Below are positions 24,355 through 33,807 of a stretch of DNA of 47,240 bases, one piece after another (the stretch's first letter is position 1; every line of letters starts with the position of its first letter). The translations under genes and the position numbers were made by a program. The notes beneath the pieces were generated by a model that worked only from the letters and a program-made list of their open reading frames with translations, was not told the DNA's origin and made no database searches. The DNA is from Candidatus Sumerlaeia bacterium (GTDB lineage Bacteria; Sumerlaeota; Sumerlaeia; SLMS01; JAHLLQ01). Where the stretch lies: assembly GCA_028284075.1 (NCBI GenBank), contig JANQSL010000237.1:1-47240 (forward strand), in the 5' to 3' direction.

Positions 24355-26369
24355 CAGAGAGGTTCCATTTCCAGCCAGGCGTCTTGAACACCGCGGCGGA
24401 TCCTAACGATCACGCGGGGCGGTTTTGTGTCATGCACGGATGCCATGGCTTTCTCAATATCATCAAGTGACGCGATGGGATGACCATGAACACTCAAAAC
24501 GATGTCGCCGACCCTCAGGTCACCCAATGCCGCCCATCCACCTTCGGTAACGGAGTCAGCAACAACATTGACTCCGATTCCCTCGAGTTTCGGGTCCTGG
24601 CGATCGTACCATGTGGCTTCCCGGACCACGAATTCAAACTGAAGGTCACGCCAGCGCTTCATTTCGCGGGCTTCGCGTGGAGAGCCGAGAAGCTCGGCCG
24701 TGACCGTTTTCGAATCGTTACCGCGGATGATGTCGAACTCAGGAACGGTTCCGACACGATACTGACGAACGAGCTGCCGGAACATTTCCGAATCGTGGGG
24801 CTGACTGGCTGGAATCTGTTCTCCGTCGATGTGGGTCACGATATCTCCAATCTCGAAGGGGAACCCGTCAGGACGATCATCATAAATACGAGTAACCCGA
24901 ACACCCATCATTCCGTCCAGCTCGAGGTGCTCCGCCAGATCGCGGGTCAGCACCTGAGTTTCCATCGGCAGCCATCCCTTGCTCACCTCAAGATCGGGGT
25001 CGTTCAGTTCTTCAACGCCAACCTCGACAACAGTCAGCAGTGTCTCTTCGCCACGTTCATAGGTGACGAGGACGGGAACGAGGTCACCCTCATCGGCCGG
25101 CGTGATTGATTCCGTCAGCTTGAGAAGGTCATCCACGGTTTGAACTTCTGTCTTCCCCACCATGACGATGACGTCGTCTCGCTCGATGGAAGGCTTGGCT
25201 TTCGCAGCCGGACCACCCGGACGGGTACTGGTAACAAGGACACCAGGTTTCTCGTCGCGAGCCAGGCTCAGTTGAGTCAAAGTCGACAGATTTCGCGCCG
25301 TCATCCCCCAGTTACGAAGTTCCGATTCAGGAGGGCTTGCCGGTTCACGTTTTGTCGGAACCATCGAGGCCTCCCGCCTCTTGCCGTCGCGCATGTACGC
25401 GACGGTGACGCTTTCGTTGGGAGGAAGGTCAGCCAGGATGTTGTTGATCACCGGCATGTCTTCGAAGAAGCGGGCTTCAAGCGTGGTGCCGTCGATTGCA
25501 AGCAGTACATCGCCGGACTGAAGGCCCGCTTTATCCGCAGGGGTTCCGTTCAAAACACTCGAGAGGAGTACGCCAGACTCGCCTTCCGAACCCTTCAGGC
25601 GCGGCTGGAGAATAAGTCCGGTCCAGGCGCGTCGCACCTCGCCGTAATTGATCAGATTCTCGGAAACCTTTCTGGCAAGGTTTCCCGGGATCGCTCCCGC
25701 GAGGCCGAAACTGATTTCGTTCACACCAACGATTTCGCCCTGCATGTTAACGAGTGGACCGCCGGAATTGCCAGGATGAATTTCCGCGTCGTGTGCAATC
25801 CAACGGACCAGTTCGCCAACGTTTTCACCATCCAGCTCAAACGTCAGTCCGCGGTACAGTGAAGGCATCACCATGGCTGTGTTACTGACAATGCCGCGCG
25901 TGACCGACTGAGAAATACCGCGAGGGCTTCCAAGGGCGAGAACGGAGTCACCGGCGCGAATACTGTCGGAGTCTCCAAAGGCAACCGTCGGGTACTTCAC
26001 GGGCACTTCAGGCATAAGCTGAATGACTGCAATGTCGGTGGCGGGATCCGTTCCGACAAGACGAGCCGGAACCTCTTCTCGATTGGGAAGGGTCACGGAG
26101 AGCCGTACCGGTTTTCCCGCGACATGGTGATTGGTAACGATGTGGCCTTCCGGTGTAATGATCGCACCGCTGCCTGTGGCCACAAACTTAACCTCACGGC
26201 CCTGGCTGTAGCTGGGTTCGACAACATGGATCCTCACGAGAGAGGGGGCGACTCTTGAGACGGCGAGTTCCGTTTGTTCCTGCAAGACCTCACGATTTGC
26301 ACCGGTTGTGGCGCAGGCGGTCAGAAATATCAGAGGAAGAAGCTGAAGTACGGTTACGATTCGGGTCAT
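24351..26369 (-). CDS. DegP/HtrA-like serine protease lipoprotein with several PDZ domains
   Basis: 672 residues. The signal ends in a lipobox (LTAC, Cys19), so it is lipid-anchored in the envelope. The trypsin domain (about 35-245) has the full triad: His82 in TNHHV, Asp112 in ATDIAV and Ser202 in GNSGGP. At least three PDZ-like domains follow: about 250-345 (GLQSGDVLLAIDGTTLE), 370-465 (IERDDVIVMVGKTEV) and 575-665 (LRVGDIVLSVHGHPI), with a fourth likely at 490-570 (FEIGDIVTHIDGEQI). HtrA proteases degrade damaged envelope proteins. Four PDZ units are more than the one or two usual in DegP/DegS. It is the first gene of the pair with the pseudoprotease. Confidence 0.93.
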   Translation of the reverse strand: MTRIVTVLQLLPLIFLTACATTGANREVLQEQTELAVSRVAPSLVRIHVVEPSYSQGREVKFVATGSGAIITPEGHIVTNHHVAGKPVRLSVTLPNREEVPARLVGTDPATDIAVIQLMPEVPVKYPTVAFGDSDSIRAGDSVLALGSPRGISQSVTRGIVSNTAMVMPSLYRGLTFELDGENVGELVRWIAHDAEIHPGNSGGPLVNMQGEIVGVNEISFGLAGAIPGNLARKVSENLINYGEVRRAWTGLILQPRLKGSEGESGVLLSSVLNGTPADKAGLQSGDVLLAIDGTTLEARFFEDMPVINNILADLPPNESVTVAYMRDGKRREASMVPTKREPASPPESELRNWGMTARNLSTLTQLSLARDEKPGVLVTSTRPGGPAAKAKPSIERDDVIVMVGKTEVQTVDDLLKLTESITPADEGDLVPVLVTYERGEETLLTVVEVGVEELNDPDLEVSKGWLPMETQVLTRDLAEHLELDGMMGVRVTRIYDDRPDGFPFEIGDIVTHIDGEQIPASQPHDSEMFRQLVRQYRVGTVPEFDIIRGNDSKTVTAELLGSPREAREMKRWRDLQFEFVVREATWYDRQDPKLEGIGVNVVADSVTEGGWAALGDLRVGDIVLSVHGHPIASLDDIEKAMASVHDTKPPRVIVRIRRGVQDAWLEMEPLW

Positions 26370-26435
26370 CGGGCGTTCTCACGATTCAAGTGAGGACTTT
26401 CCTCGTCTGCGTCTCATGCAAGGGCAAGTACGGGA

Positions 26436-28691
26436 TTAGCGGTCCTGCAACAATTCCGCAAGCGCATCAACCCCGGTCACTGGAAGCTCGCAGGCGTAGT
26501 TGCGGCACACGTAGGCGGTCGCTTTCCCATCGGCTGGAGGTTGTGCTCCAACGAACTCCGCGATGTCTGCAATCGCCGGTGAGTCACCGGATGGGCGATG
26601 CAGCAGAATCGATCGAGGAAGAAATTGCCTTCGAACCTCAGCCGCCATCTCATGAAGCACCATGTCAGTTTCGTCCCCGGCCAGGACGATCTCACGTGAC
26701 GGACCCAGAAGCATATCCAATGCGATCAGCATTTGGCAGTTTCCGTAGGGAGTGCGTTCCACGGAAAGACCGAATGCCTCCATCGTCTTCCATGCGAGTT
26801 CCTCATAGTTCGTGTTGCCGGTTATGCGAGCGATGCGTGTCAGGTTGTATGCGGCAGCGGAATTCCCCGAAGGCGTTACGCCGTCGTAGGCTTCCTTGGT
26901 GCGCACGATCAATTCCTCGCTGTCGTCCGCCGTGAGAAAGAAGCCTCCGTTCTCTTCGTCGTGGAAGTGCTCAATCATGACCTCGTTAAGGCGAATCGCC
27001 TCCTGCAGCCAGCGAACATTAAACGTGGCTTCATAAAGATTGAGCAAACCCCACACCATAAAGGCGTAGTCCTCCAGGTGAGAAGGGAGTCCGGCTTTCC
27101 CCTGCCGCCATCGTTTGACAAGCCTCCCGCCCTCCGTTGTCATCTCACTGACGACAAAGTTCGCGGCCCTTTCCGCAGCCACGATGTAGTCCTTGTTATT
27201 GAATGCCCCACCGGCCTTTGCCAGCGCGGCAATGAAGAGTCCGTTCCAGTCGGTCAGAACCTTGTCGTCCTTGTAAGGATGAACACGTTTTTCACGGTGC
27301 GTGAAGAGTTTCGCGCGAGCGGCCTCGATACGTGGGAGCTCCTCCCCCGGACCCAGATTCAGCTGTTCGATGGCATCGTGAAGAGTGCGGCGGAGGTGCG
27401 GAATATTGTCACCGGTACGATGACCGGTGGCTTCGTCTTCGAAATTGCCGTCTTTTTCGAAGTTGTAGATCTTGGCGAATAGCCTCCCGTCCTCTTCACC
27501 AAGAATTTCCATCACCTCGTCAAGAGACCAAACGTAGAACTTGCCTTCCTCTCCCTCACTGTCCGCGTCCTCGGCGGAATAAAACCCACCTCCCGGCGAC
27601 TGCAGGTCACGCAACACATACTCCACGATTTCGTCTGCGGTCTGGCGAAAGCTCTCATCACCCGTCGCCTGCCACGCCTCCGTATAGGCAATAAGCAGCA
27701 TTGCCTGATCGTAGAGCATCTTTTCGAAGTGTGGCAGAAGCCATTGCTGGTCTGTTGAATACCGGTGAAAGCCGAATCCGATATGGTCGAAAATACCACC
27801 AAGACGCATTTCCTTTAACGTCTTTCGTACAATCTTCAATGCCTCTTGATCACCGGTGCGGTCATAATGACGAAGAATGAGGGAGAGATTGTGAGGCGTT
27901 GGAAACTTGTTCCGCCCGCCTTCGAAACCGCCATGCACGGCATCAAAGTGTTCGCTGAAGAACGCAAAAGCCCTTGCAATATCACTCTCGTCCGGCCGGT
28001 CGCCGGGGGCACCTTTGCCGAGAGGCTGGATCATCTCGGTGATTTGGGCCGCGGATTTCAGAATACTTTCGCGCTCGCTTTTCCAGGCGTTCGCAATCAC
28101 GGGAGCGATATCCAGCATGCCGGGACGTCCCCCGACACCGCTCTTCGGGAAGTATGTCCCCGCAAAGAAAGGTTTTTTCTCCGGCGTCATGATCACCGTC
28201 ATCGGCCAGCCACCCTGCTGAGTCATTGCCTGAGTGACGGTCATGTAAACCTGATCGATATCGGGACGTTCTTCACGGTCAACCTTGATACAAACAAACG
28301 CCTCGTTCATCACGGCAGCGACCTCCTCGTCCTCGAAGGACTCGCGCTCCATCACGTGGCACCAGTGACATGTCGAATAGCCTACACTGAGGAAAACGGG
28401 GACATCGCGCCGCTTTGCCTCGTCGAATGCTTCTTCTCCCCAGGGCCACCAGTCCACGGGATTGGCGGCGTGCTGGAGAAGATAGGGACTCTGCGAAAAT
28501 ACAAGGCGGTTCCAGCCATCCCCTCCGTCGGGAGGCAATTGCGCAAGCTCCTCCGTCGATGGAATGGCGGGGCGTTCGTTTGCGACGGAATGGCTCATGG
28601 AAAAGGGGTGTCCAGTGAAGAGTGTCAGCCCCAGGAGGGCTCTGCCAATGGAAAGACCGGATAGGCGAAAGATGTGCCGAACAGTTGTCAT
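26436..28691 (-). CDS. YyaL/SSP411-type thioredoxin-fold protein (DUF255)
   Basis: About 751 residues from the ATG at 28691; an upstream ATG at 28763 is less likely. It begins with a basic then hydrophobic leader resembling a signal peptide. The DUF255 thioredoxin-like domain (about 55-215) carries [12 protein letters not shown], the motif [18 protein letters not shown] with a CHWC redox pair, and [10 protein letters not shown]. An (alpha/alpha)6-barrel like that of GlcNAc 2-epimerases follows ([25 protein letters not shown]). The human relative is SPATA20. The enzymatic reaction is not established. The predicted leader is worth noting because relatives are often described as cytosolic. It is 66 bases from the protease gene on the same strand. 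Confidence 0.93.
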   Translation of the reverse strand: MTTVRHIFRLSGLSIGRALLGLTLFTGHPFSMSHSVANERPAIPSTEELAQLPPDGGDGWNRLVFSQSPYLLQHAANPVDWWPWGEEAFDEAKRRDVPVFLSVGYSTCHWCHVMERESFEDEEVAAVMNEAFVCIKVDREERPDIDQVYMTVTQAMTQQGGWPMTVIMTPEKKPFFAGTYFPKSGVGGRPGMLDIAPVIANAWKSERESILKSAAQITEMIQPLGKGAPGDRPDESDIARAFAFFSEHFDAVHGGFEGGRNKFPTPHNLSLILRHYDRTGDQEALKIVRKTLKEMRLGGIFDHIGFGFHRYSTDQQWLLPHFEKMLYDQAMLLIAYTEAWQATGDESFRQTADEIVEYVLRDLQSPGGGFYSAEDADSEGEEGKFYVWSLDEVMEILGEEDGRLFAKIYNFEKDGNFEDEATGHRTGDNIPHLRRTLHDAIEQLNLGPGEELPRIEAARAKLFTHREKRVHPYKDDKVLTDWNGLFIAALAKAGGAFNNKDYIVAAERAANFVVSEMTTEGGRLVKRWRQGKAGLPSHLEDYAFMVWGLLNLYEATFNVRWLQEAIRLNEVMIEHFHDEENGGFFLTADDSEELIVRTKEAYDGVTPSGNSAAAYNLTRIARITGNTNYEELAWKTMEAFGLSVERTPYGNCQMLIALDMLLGPSREIVLAGDETDMVLHEMAAEVRRQFLPRSILLHRPSGDSPAIADIAEFVGAQPPADGKATAYVCRNYACELPVTGVDALAELLQDR

Positions 28692-28870
28692 GAATCCGCC
28701 CGGGCAAAGACAGCCGCTCTGCGAATGTGAGGGGATCACAGAGTGATGCGGTGTGGAATGCAATCAACTTCCGGTACATCGACGGACAGGTATCCTGTAA
28801 TTTCCTGCAAGAATTGACTTTTGCTCCGTGCTTATTCTGTAGCCGGGGCATGAATTACGAGGTTTGACCG

Positions 28871-29419
28871 ATGCGGAATGGTGGGCGAACGAAGGCGCTG
28901 GGAATAGTGTGCCTGTTTCTCATGGCCATGCTGGTTCTGTTGGAAACAGCGGGAGTGCGGTACGACACAGAGGTCAAATCAAGAGACGTCGCTCACGGTG
29001 CCGCGACGCGAGAGCAAATTGAGAGGGCTGCTTCACAGGGTGATGACCGGAAGCTGAAGGAGCTTCTTGCAAACCCTCATACAGGCCCTCACGAACGATG
29101 GCTGGCTCTTCGACATTCAGCGTCGTCGGGCGATGTCTCCTCGTTGTGGATTGTGGTTCTGGCGGGAAGCGATATCAATCATGTTGAGGAGGGATCGGGG
29201 TGGAATGCGTTACATTACGGGGTGCTTTTTGGAAACCCGGACGTTGTTGCCCAACTCATCGCACTCGGTTGCGACCCTTGTCACGAGTCCGGTACCGGCG
29301 TGACTCCGTTGAAACTGGCACAGCGGCGTCTAAAGGATCTCACATACATAAACTTCAATGACGGACTTGCAGAATGCGAGGCGATTCTCTCTGGTGCCGT
29401 GATCAGATCCTGCAACTAG
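28871..29419 (+). CDS. Ankyrin-repeat protein with N-terminal membrane anchor
   Basis: 182 residues. An N-terminal hydrophobic segment (IVCLFLMAMLVLLETAGV) is a signal anchor or uncleaved signal. About three ankyrin-like units follow: EQIERAASQGDDRKLKELLANP, a degenerate middle unit, then GWNALHYGVLFGNPDVVAQLIALGCDP with the TPLKLA opening of another. Ankyrin stacks bind other proteins. The ATG has GAGG nine bases upstream. The gene converges on the ECF sigma gene, with 36 bases between stops. The target is unknown. Confidence 0.8.
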   Translation: MRNGGRTKALGIVCLFLMAMLVLLETAGVRYDTEVKSRDVAHGAATREQIERAASQGDDRKLKELLANPHTGPHERWLALRHSASSGDVSSLWIVVLAGSDINHVEEGSGWNALHYGVLFGNPDVVAQLIALGCDPCHESGTGVTPLKLAQRRLKDLTYINFNDGLAECEAILSGAVIRSCN

Positions 29420-29423
29420 CGCG

Positions 29424-29447
29424 TGCCACGACCAGACTCCCGTGGCA
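29424..29447. terminator. Possible bidirectional terminator between convergent genes
   Basis: A 7-bp inverted repeat (TGCCACG / CGTGGCA) with a 10-base loop fills most of the 36-base gap between the ankyrin and ECF sigma stops. There is no clear T tract on either side, so the call rests on position and symmetry. Confidence 0.35.
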
Positions 29448-29455
29448 ACTCGCCG

Positions 29456-30358
29456 CTATTCGATCTCAAGCACCTCACTGGTCCGATGCGGTTGATCCTC
29501 TTCGCTTGTGTAGGATGGAGACCCGCTGCTCTTCCCGGGATATCCGGAGGACTGACTCGAAGCGTTGTCCCGACTGGCGCGACTCAGACCAAGGCCTGTG
29601 GCAACAGCCAGAGCGAGAACAACGCAAACGATCGCACAAGTCTTCAGGATGGATGCGATCGTTACCATCTCGACCCCGCCGGCCATTCCGATTGCCAGGG
29701 AGCTCGACGCCTTCCAGGTGGTTTTTGCCGATACATCACTCGGCAACATCGCCAGGCCAACGATTCCAACCGTTGCCGTAAAATCGGTTAACCCCGCCCG
29801 TTTCAACTTCGGACGAAGCTTTGCGAGTGAACGCCTGAGACGAGATGAAACGGTATTCCTTGGAACCCTCAGAGCTTTTGAAATTTCTTCATGTGTCATT
29901 CCATGAAGGTAGTGAAGGATGACAGGTATTCGATAGTTGTCCGGTAGTTCGTTCAGAGCTGACTGAAGAATTTCATTCGTCTCCCGGCCTGCAACAGCAT
30001 CCATCCCGTTGGAATCGCGGCATCCCGTTTCAGGAACCTCTGCCATCGTTTGTTCACGAGTCATCCTCCTCGTTCTTTTCATACGGAGGCGATTGGCTTC
30101 GAGGGCGGCGAACCGTTTCATAATTGCGGTTTCATCGCCGGACTTCCCGTTCGGTAGATCGCTTCCGGCACGAGCACAGGCTATCAGGCGGGCATAAGCG
30201 CCCTGAAAAGCATCCAGCGCATCTTCCTGATTCCGCATTATGCGAAAGCAGATTGAATAGACCACCTTGTGGGTTTCCCTGTATACGGGAAGAAACGTAT
30301 CCTCGGAAGGGGCGTCCAGAAAATTTCGGAGAAGAGAGGGTCGGGCGGGGTGAATCAT
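29456..30358 (-). CDS. ECF-type sigma-70 factor with C-terminal membrane helix
   Basis: 300 residues, long for an ECF sigma factor (usually about 180-200). Region 2 is at about 20-65 (FLPVYRETHKVVYSICFRIMRNQEDALDAFQ). Region 4 is at about 130-185 (LNELPDNYRIPVILHYLHGMTHEEISKALRVPRNTVSSRLRRSL). An extra C-terminal part of about 110 residues contains a hydrophobic segment (ILKTCAIVCVVLALAVATGLGL) and then a Ser/Gly/Pro-rich tail. The tail would tether the sigma factor to the membrane with its end outside, a layout seen in some Planctomycete-type ECF groups. No anti-sigma gene is adjacent, so the tail may act as a built-in control. The promoter it reads cannot be inferred. Confidence 0.88.
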   Translation of the reverse strand: MIHPARPSLLRNFLDAPSEDTFLPVYRETHKVVYSICFRIMRNQEDALDAFQGAYARLIACARAGSDLPNGKSGDETAIMKRFAALEANRLRMKRTRRMTREQTMAEVPETGCRDSNGMDAVAGRETNEILQSALNELPDNYRIPVILHYLHGMTHEEISKALRVPRNTVSSRLRRSLAKLRPKLKRAGLTDFTATVGIVGLAMLPSDVSAKTTWKASSSLAIGMAGGVEMVTIASILKTCAIVCVVLALAVATGLGLSRASRDNASSQSSGYPGKSSGSPSYTSEEDQPHRTSEVLEIE

Positions 30359-30809
30359 GCATCATCCTGAGAAACGATTATCGGTGGCCTCTCTCAACGA
30401 AGCACACCCTCACGTTTCTATGGCACGCGGTCTTCCCTTTTTCGTGCAATCTTTTCAGGCAGTGCTGAACTCAGCCCGTTCCCCTCGCGGAGCATGTTTT
30501 CCCACGACGAAGACACTCCGCCAGCTTGAGGTTATGAATGCCGGGAAGCTAAAGAAATATCCCCGGAGGAGACGATGACTTATAGTTCGCAGACTCCGGG
30601 TTGCAGCCTTTGCGATATGGGCTCTGTGGTGTATACGGGCGACAGGAAGTGAAGGAAGATCACGGATCCAGACTCTCCAACTTCGGGGCCGCTATTTGTC
30701 ACAATCAAGCGTTACGAAGCACAGTGGTGCCGTATACAGTCCGATCCAGCGAGACCGATAAACAACTGCTTGTTCAACGCTTTCTACAGGAGATGACTCT
30801 TGTGCTGTC
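30359..30809. other. Intergenic region, no supported gene
   Basis: This 451-base gap lies upstream of the ECF sigma gene and downstream of the small secreted protein gene. Short frames here have poor codon character and no ribosome site. A weak inverted repeat (CCGGG at 30541, CCCGG near 30562) is the only symmetry I noticed. It probably holds the sigma gene's promoter, but I could not place one. Confidence 0.5.
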
Positions 30810-31160
30810 CTATTCCTTTGCCTCGGCATCCTGCGCTGGAGGTATGGGCAGCCTCAGACTACTGGGTTTGGCTTCCTCGAGATTGCCGTTTGCCTTGACA
30901 ATCCACGAATAAAGCACCGGACCGTTAATCTCATCATACTGCACAACCATCATCAGGTTCTGCTTCGAGTTAGAGTCCGGTTTCAGGACAAGAACCGGCT
31001 CGCTGAAGCCCTCACGTGCATCAGTTGATTTCATTCCCTTCACAGACCATGTATCCGCATGACTTGCCTGCTGAAAAACATTCTGACCCGCACTCACAAG
31101 AGTTCCGGCCACGAATGCGCTTAGCAGAAAAAGAACAGCCAGGCTCCGTTTCGTTTTCAT
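30810..31160 (-). CDS. Small secreted hypothetical protein
   Basis: 116 residues. A clear signal peptide (LAVLFLLSAFVAGTLVSAGQ) starts at an ATG with AAAGGAG upstream at good spacing, so the gene is very likely real. The mature part of about 90 residues is mixed alpha/beta (ADTWSVKGMKSTDAREGFSEPVLVLKPD, then MMVVQYDEINGPVLYSWIVKANG) and ends in an Ala/Glu-rich tail. I do not recognise a family. It is probably periplasmic or extracellular. It is divergent from the FG-GAP gene across a 424-base gap. Confidence 0.75.
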   Translation of the reverse strand: MKTKRSLAVLFLLSAFVAGTLVSAGQNVFQQASHADTWSVKGMKSTDAREGFSEPVLVLKPDSNSKQNLMMVVQYDEINGPVLYSWIVKANGNLEEAKPSSLRLPIPPAQDAEAKE

Positions 31161-31584
31161 TTTGATGTGGTGCTCCTTTACCCGGGAATTGAATGAATTT
31201 CATGCGATTTTTGTGCCTTCGAGAGTGAAACCATGCTGCGCTGCGGCAGTGGCGAGTCATGATCCAGTGAACAAACCGGGAGGTACAGGCCTTCCGGATT
31301 CGCAAGCAACCGGACGGCTTTTCTCAGTACCGGAGGAAGAACAGAGAATGCTGATTTGTAATGTGTTTGTCCTTTGGTTCTCCATCGTCGAGCCGCATCA
31401 TCAACCTGGAAAGACCATTGGCCTCTCCCTGTTTCATTTGGCCTGGTGAAAAACTCGCATCCTGCGGTTGACAAAAAGCCCTACCGGACTTCCATTTAGC
31501 CTTCCTATCCTGAACAAGATCGTACAAACGAGCAGGCTGGCGCCCGAGGGCCACCTGTTCCGACTCCACAGAGCGAGCCGCCCC
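31161..31584. other. Divergent intergenic region, no supported gene
   Basis: This 424-base gap separates the starts of two divergent secreted-protein genes, so it should contain both promoters. Frames across it look like noise (for example a Cys- and His-rich minus-strand frame at 31178-31474 with no ribosome site). I see no strong inverted repeat or RNA gene. Confidence 0.5.
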
Positions 31585-33756
31585 ATGAGGACCTTCAAGA
31601 GAAGATCAGTACTCCGCAACTTCGCCCTTCAGACAGGCACTCTGGTTTTCTCCGGAGCCCTGGCAACTCACGGAACCGCCGGTGAAGTCATCCAGTTGAG
31701 CACCATCGAGACCGCGGCAACTTCCCGTGGGGTTGTGTTTTTCGGGACGGAAAACAGTGGCGATGCCGGTGAGGCCATTGCCGGAGCCGGTGATGTCAAC
31801 AACGACGGGATCGCCGATTTCCTGATCGGAGCCAAGGACGCCAATAACTTCTCCGTCGTGCCGGATCTAAGCGATACAGGAGAGACATATCTGGTCTTTG
31901 GTGGTGCATCCTTCGCCTCCAATATTCTCCTGCAGGACGTGAGCGACGGCACACAACCCAACACAGCCTCTTTTCTCGGCATCGAGGAGTTTGACAGCTC
32001 CGCATTCGATGTTTCGGGTCTTGGAGATTTTAATGGAGACGGCATCGACGATTTTGCAATCGGTGTGCACCGTGCCGACGGAGCCCTGGGTACCGAAAAC
32101 AAGGCGGGAGAAACTTATGTGGTGTTCGGCAAGTCTTCCGGCCTTGGAAGTGTCGACCTGACGAACTTTGCCGCCGGAACTTCCAGCGATGGACTCACAT
32201 TCTTTGGTGCCGACGCCGAGGACGAAGCGGGAGTCCAGGCAAAAGGGATCGGCGACTTCAATGGTGACGGATTAAACGATCTTCTGATCGGCGCCAACTA
32301 CGGATACGGAAGTTCCGATTCAGGCGGAGGGTACGGAGAAGTCTACGTGGTCTTCGGCAGAAGCGCCACCGGGAGTTTCGATCTTTCGACCATTGAGAAC
32401 GGCTCCCCTTCCGACGGCATCGCCATTTTCGGCGAGGCACCCGGAGATGAACTGGGTGATGCGGTCGCATGGGCGGGAGATGTCAATGGCGACGGATTTG
32501 ACGACATCATCATGGGAGTCGACTACTCGCCTTTCGTGACAACGTATGGAGAAGCCATCATCCTGTTTGGAGAGGCCTCTCCCTCCGGGAATCTGGAACT
32601 TGGCGATATCCGGTCGGGCTCCGTATCCAACGCGGTTGTTTTCAGCGGCGCGGATGAATATGACGGATTCGGGTACAGCGTTTCAAGCGCGGGCGACGTG
32701 AACGGCGACGGATTCGCCGATGTCGTTATCGGCGCACTCAACTCCTATGGCATTACCAACAGTCGACCCTATTCCGGAGAGTCGTTCATCGTCTTTGGTG
32801 AAGCAAGTCTTCCCTCGAGTCTCGACATGGCGGACGTCATCAGCGGTTCGTCCACCGCGATTGACGGATTCATTCTCTTCGGGGCAGATGCCGGTGATTT
32901 TTCGGGAACCGCGGTCTCCGGCGCCGGAGATGTCAACGGCGACGGATTTTCCGATGTGCTGAGCGGCGCCGACTTTTCCGACGGTCAGTCTGATTCCGCA
33001 GCCTATGCGGGTGAAGCCTATCTTCTGTTTGGCTCGAATGCCACCGGCGTCACTCAGATTGACCTGGTGGAGTTTGAGGATGGCACCACAACACGCGGAC
33101 TGACCATCTTCGGCGCCGATGCGGACGACGAGGCCGGCGACAGTCTCTCCGGTGTCGGAGACGTGACGGGAGACGGGCTGGCGGACTACATCATCGGCGT
33201 CAGTGAGGGTCACGGCAGCGGCGACGTTTACGATGACTCCGGTGAGGCCTATCTGATTTTCGGCGCAAACCCCGCAGCTTCCGGAACCTACAGACGGCAT
33301 ATTGCTCCCGGCGACGCGAACAACGTGGGTATCGCCATCGATCCCAACACCACAATCCCGGCAAGCCGTGTCTGGATCGACTTCGATGCGGGAGACAACG
33401 GCACCGGCGGAGCGTCGCTCCAGACAGTGACAATTACACGAAGCAACAGTGGCCTTTCCGGCGGAGTGGACTCGAGCAACGCCGCAAACGTCGCATGGGA
33501 GATCTCGACGGATCGTACCGGCTGGACAAATGCCGAGCTGGTCTTCAAATATACCGACGCTGAGATCTCCGGACTGACCGAGGCGCATCTGGTTCTTTAC
33601 AAAGCGGCCAGCGCCTCGGGACCATGGACCGAACTGACAACAACGGTGGACACGGACAAGAACACATTAACCACTTCCGTTTCGTCCTTCTCATGGTTCG
33701 CCATCAGCGATCAGTCGGGGCTTCCGGTCACGCTCGACAGCTTCGGCGTGGAATAG
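31585..33756 (+). CDS. Secreted FG-GAP (integrin-alpha-like) repeat protein
   Basis: 723 residues from the ATG at 31585, which begins a signal peptide (FALQTGTLVFSGALATHGTAG). About seven FG-GAP repeats fill residues 30-600, each about 70-85 long, with a calcium loop of type DVNGDGFDD/FADV followed by I-G and a YLVFG or VVFG strand. Together they should form a beta-propeller like that of integrin alpha chains. A beta-rich domain follows (about 600-750, with AIDPNTTIPASRVWIDFDAGD and a TSVSSFSWFAISD end). The C-terminus reads LPVTLDSFGVE. It is a surface or extracellular binding protein. It converges with the G8 gene across 21 bases holding a large stem-loop. Confidence 0.88.
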   Translation: MRTFKRRSVLRNFALQTGTLVFSGALATHGTAGEVIQLSTIETAATSRGVVFFGTENSGDAGEAIAGAGDVNNDGIADFLIGAKDANNFSVVPDLSDTGETYLVFGGASFASNILLQDVSDGTQPNTASFLGIEEFDSSAFDVSGLGDFNGDGIDDFAIGVHRADGALGTENKAGETYVVFGKSSGLGSVDLTNFAAGTSSDGLTFFGADAEDEAGVQAKGIGDFNGDGLNDLLIGANYGYGSSDSGGGYGEVYVVFGRSATGSFDLSTIENGSPSDGIAIFGEAPGDELGDAVAWAGDVNGDGFDDIIMGVDYSPFVTTYGEAIILFGEASPSGNLELGDIRSGSVSNAVVFSGADEYDGFGYSVSSAGDVNGDGFADVVIGALNSYGITNSRPYSGESFIVFGEASLPSSLDMADVISGSSTAIDGFILFGADAGDFSGTAVSGAGDVNGDGFSDVLSGADFSDGQSDSAAYAGEAYLLFGSNATGVTQIDLVEFEDGTTTRGLTIFGADADDEAGDSLSGVGDVTGDGLADYIIGVSEGHGSGDVYDDSGEAYLIFGANPAASGTYRRHIAPGDANNVGIAIDPNTTIPASRVWIDFDAGDNGTGGASLQTVTITRSNSGLSGGVDSSNAANVAWEISTDRTGWTNAELVFKYTDAEISGLTEAHLVLYKAASASGPWTELTTTVDTDKNTLTTSVSSFSWFAISDQSGLPVTLDSFGVE

Positions 33757-33762
33757 CCGGTC

Positions 33763-33807
33763 GGGGTTTCCGCCGGATCACTCGAGACTGATCCAGTCGG
33801 AAACCCC
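33763..33807. terminator. Large stem-loop between convergent genes (likely bidirectional terminator)
   Basis: An outer 9-bp stem (GGGGTTTCC at 33763 with GGAAACCCC at 33799) encloses an internal loop and an inner 6-bp stem (GGATCA at 33775 with TGATCC at 33789) with an 8-base loop. It starts seven bases after the FG-GAP stop and extends into the last codons of the convergent G8 gene, so part of the hairpin is coding. There is no long T tract. Confidence 0.6.

Noticed and set aside
28814-28842. Possible promoter before the ankyrin gene (TTGACT)
   Set aside because: No acceptable -10 box at 16-18 bases.
31178-31474. 98-residue minus-strand frame in the divergent gap
   Set aside because: Odd composition, no ribosome site, and it lies in the expected promoter region of two secreted-protein genes.
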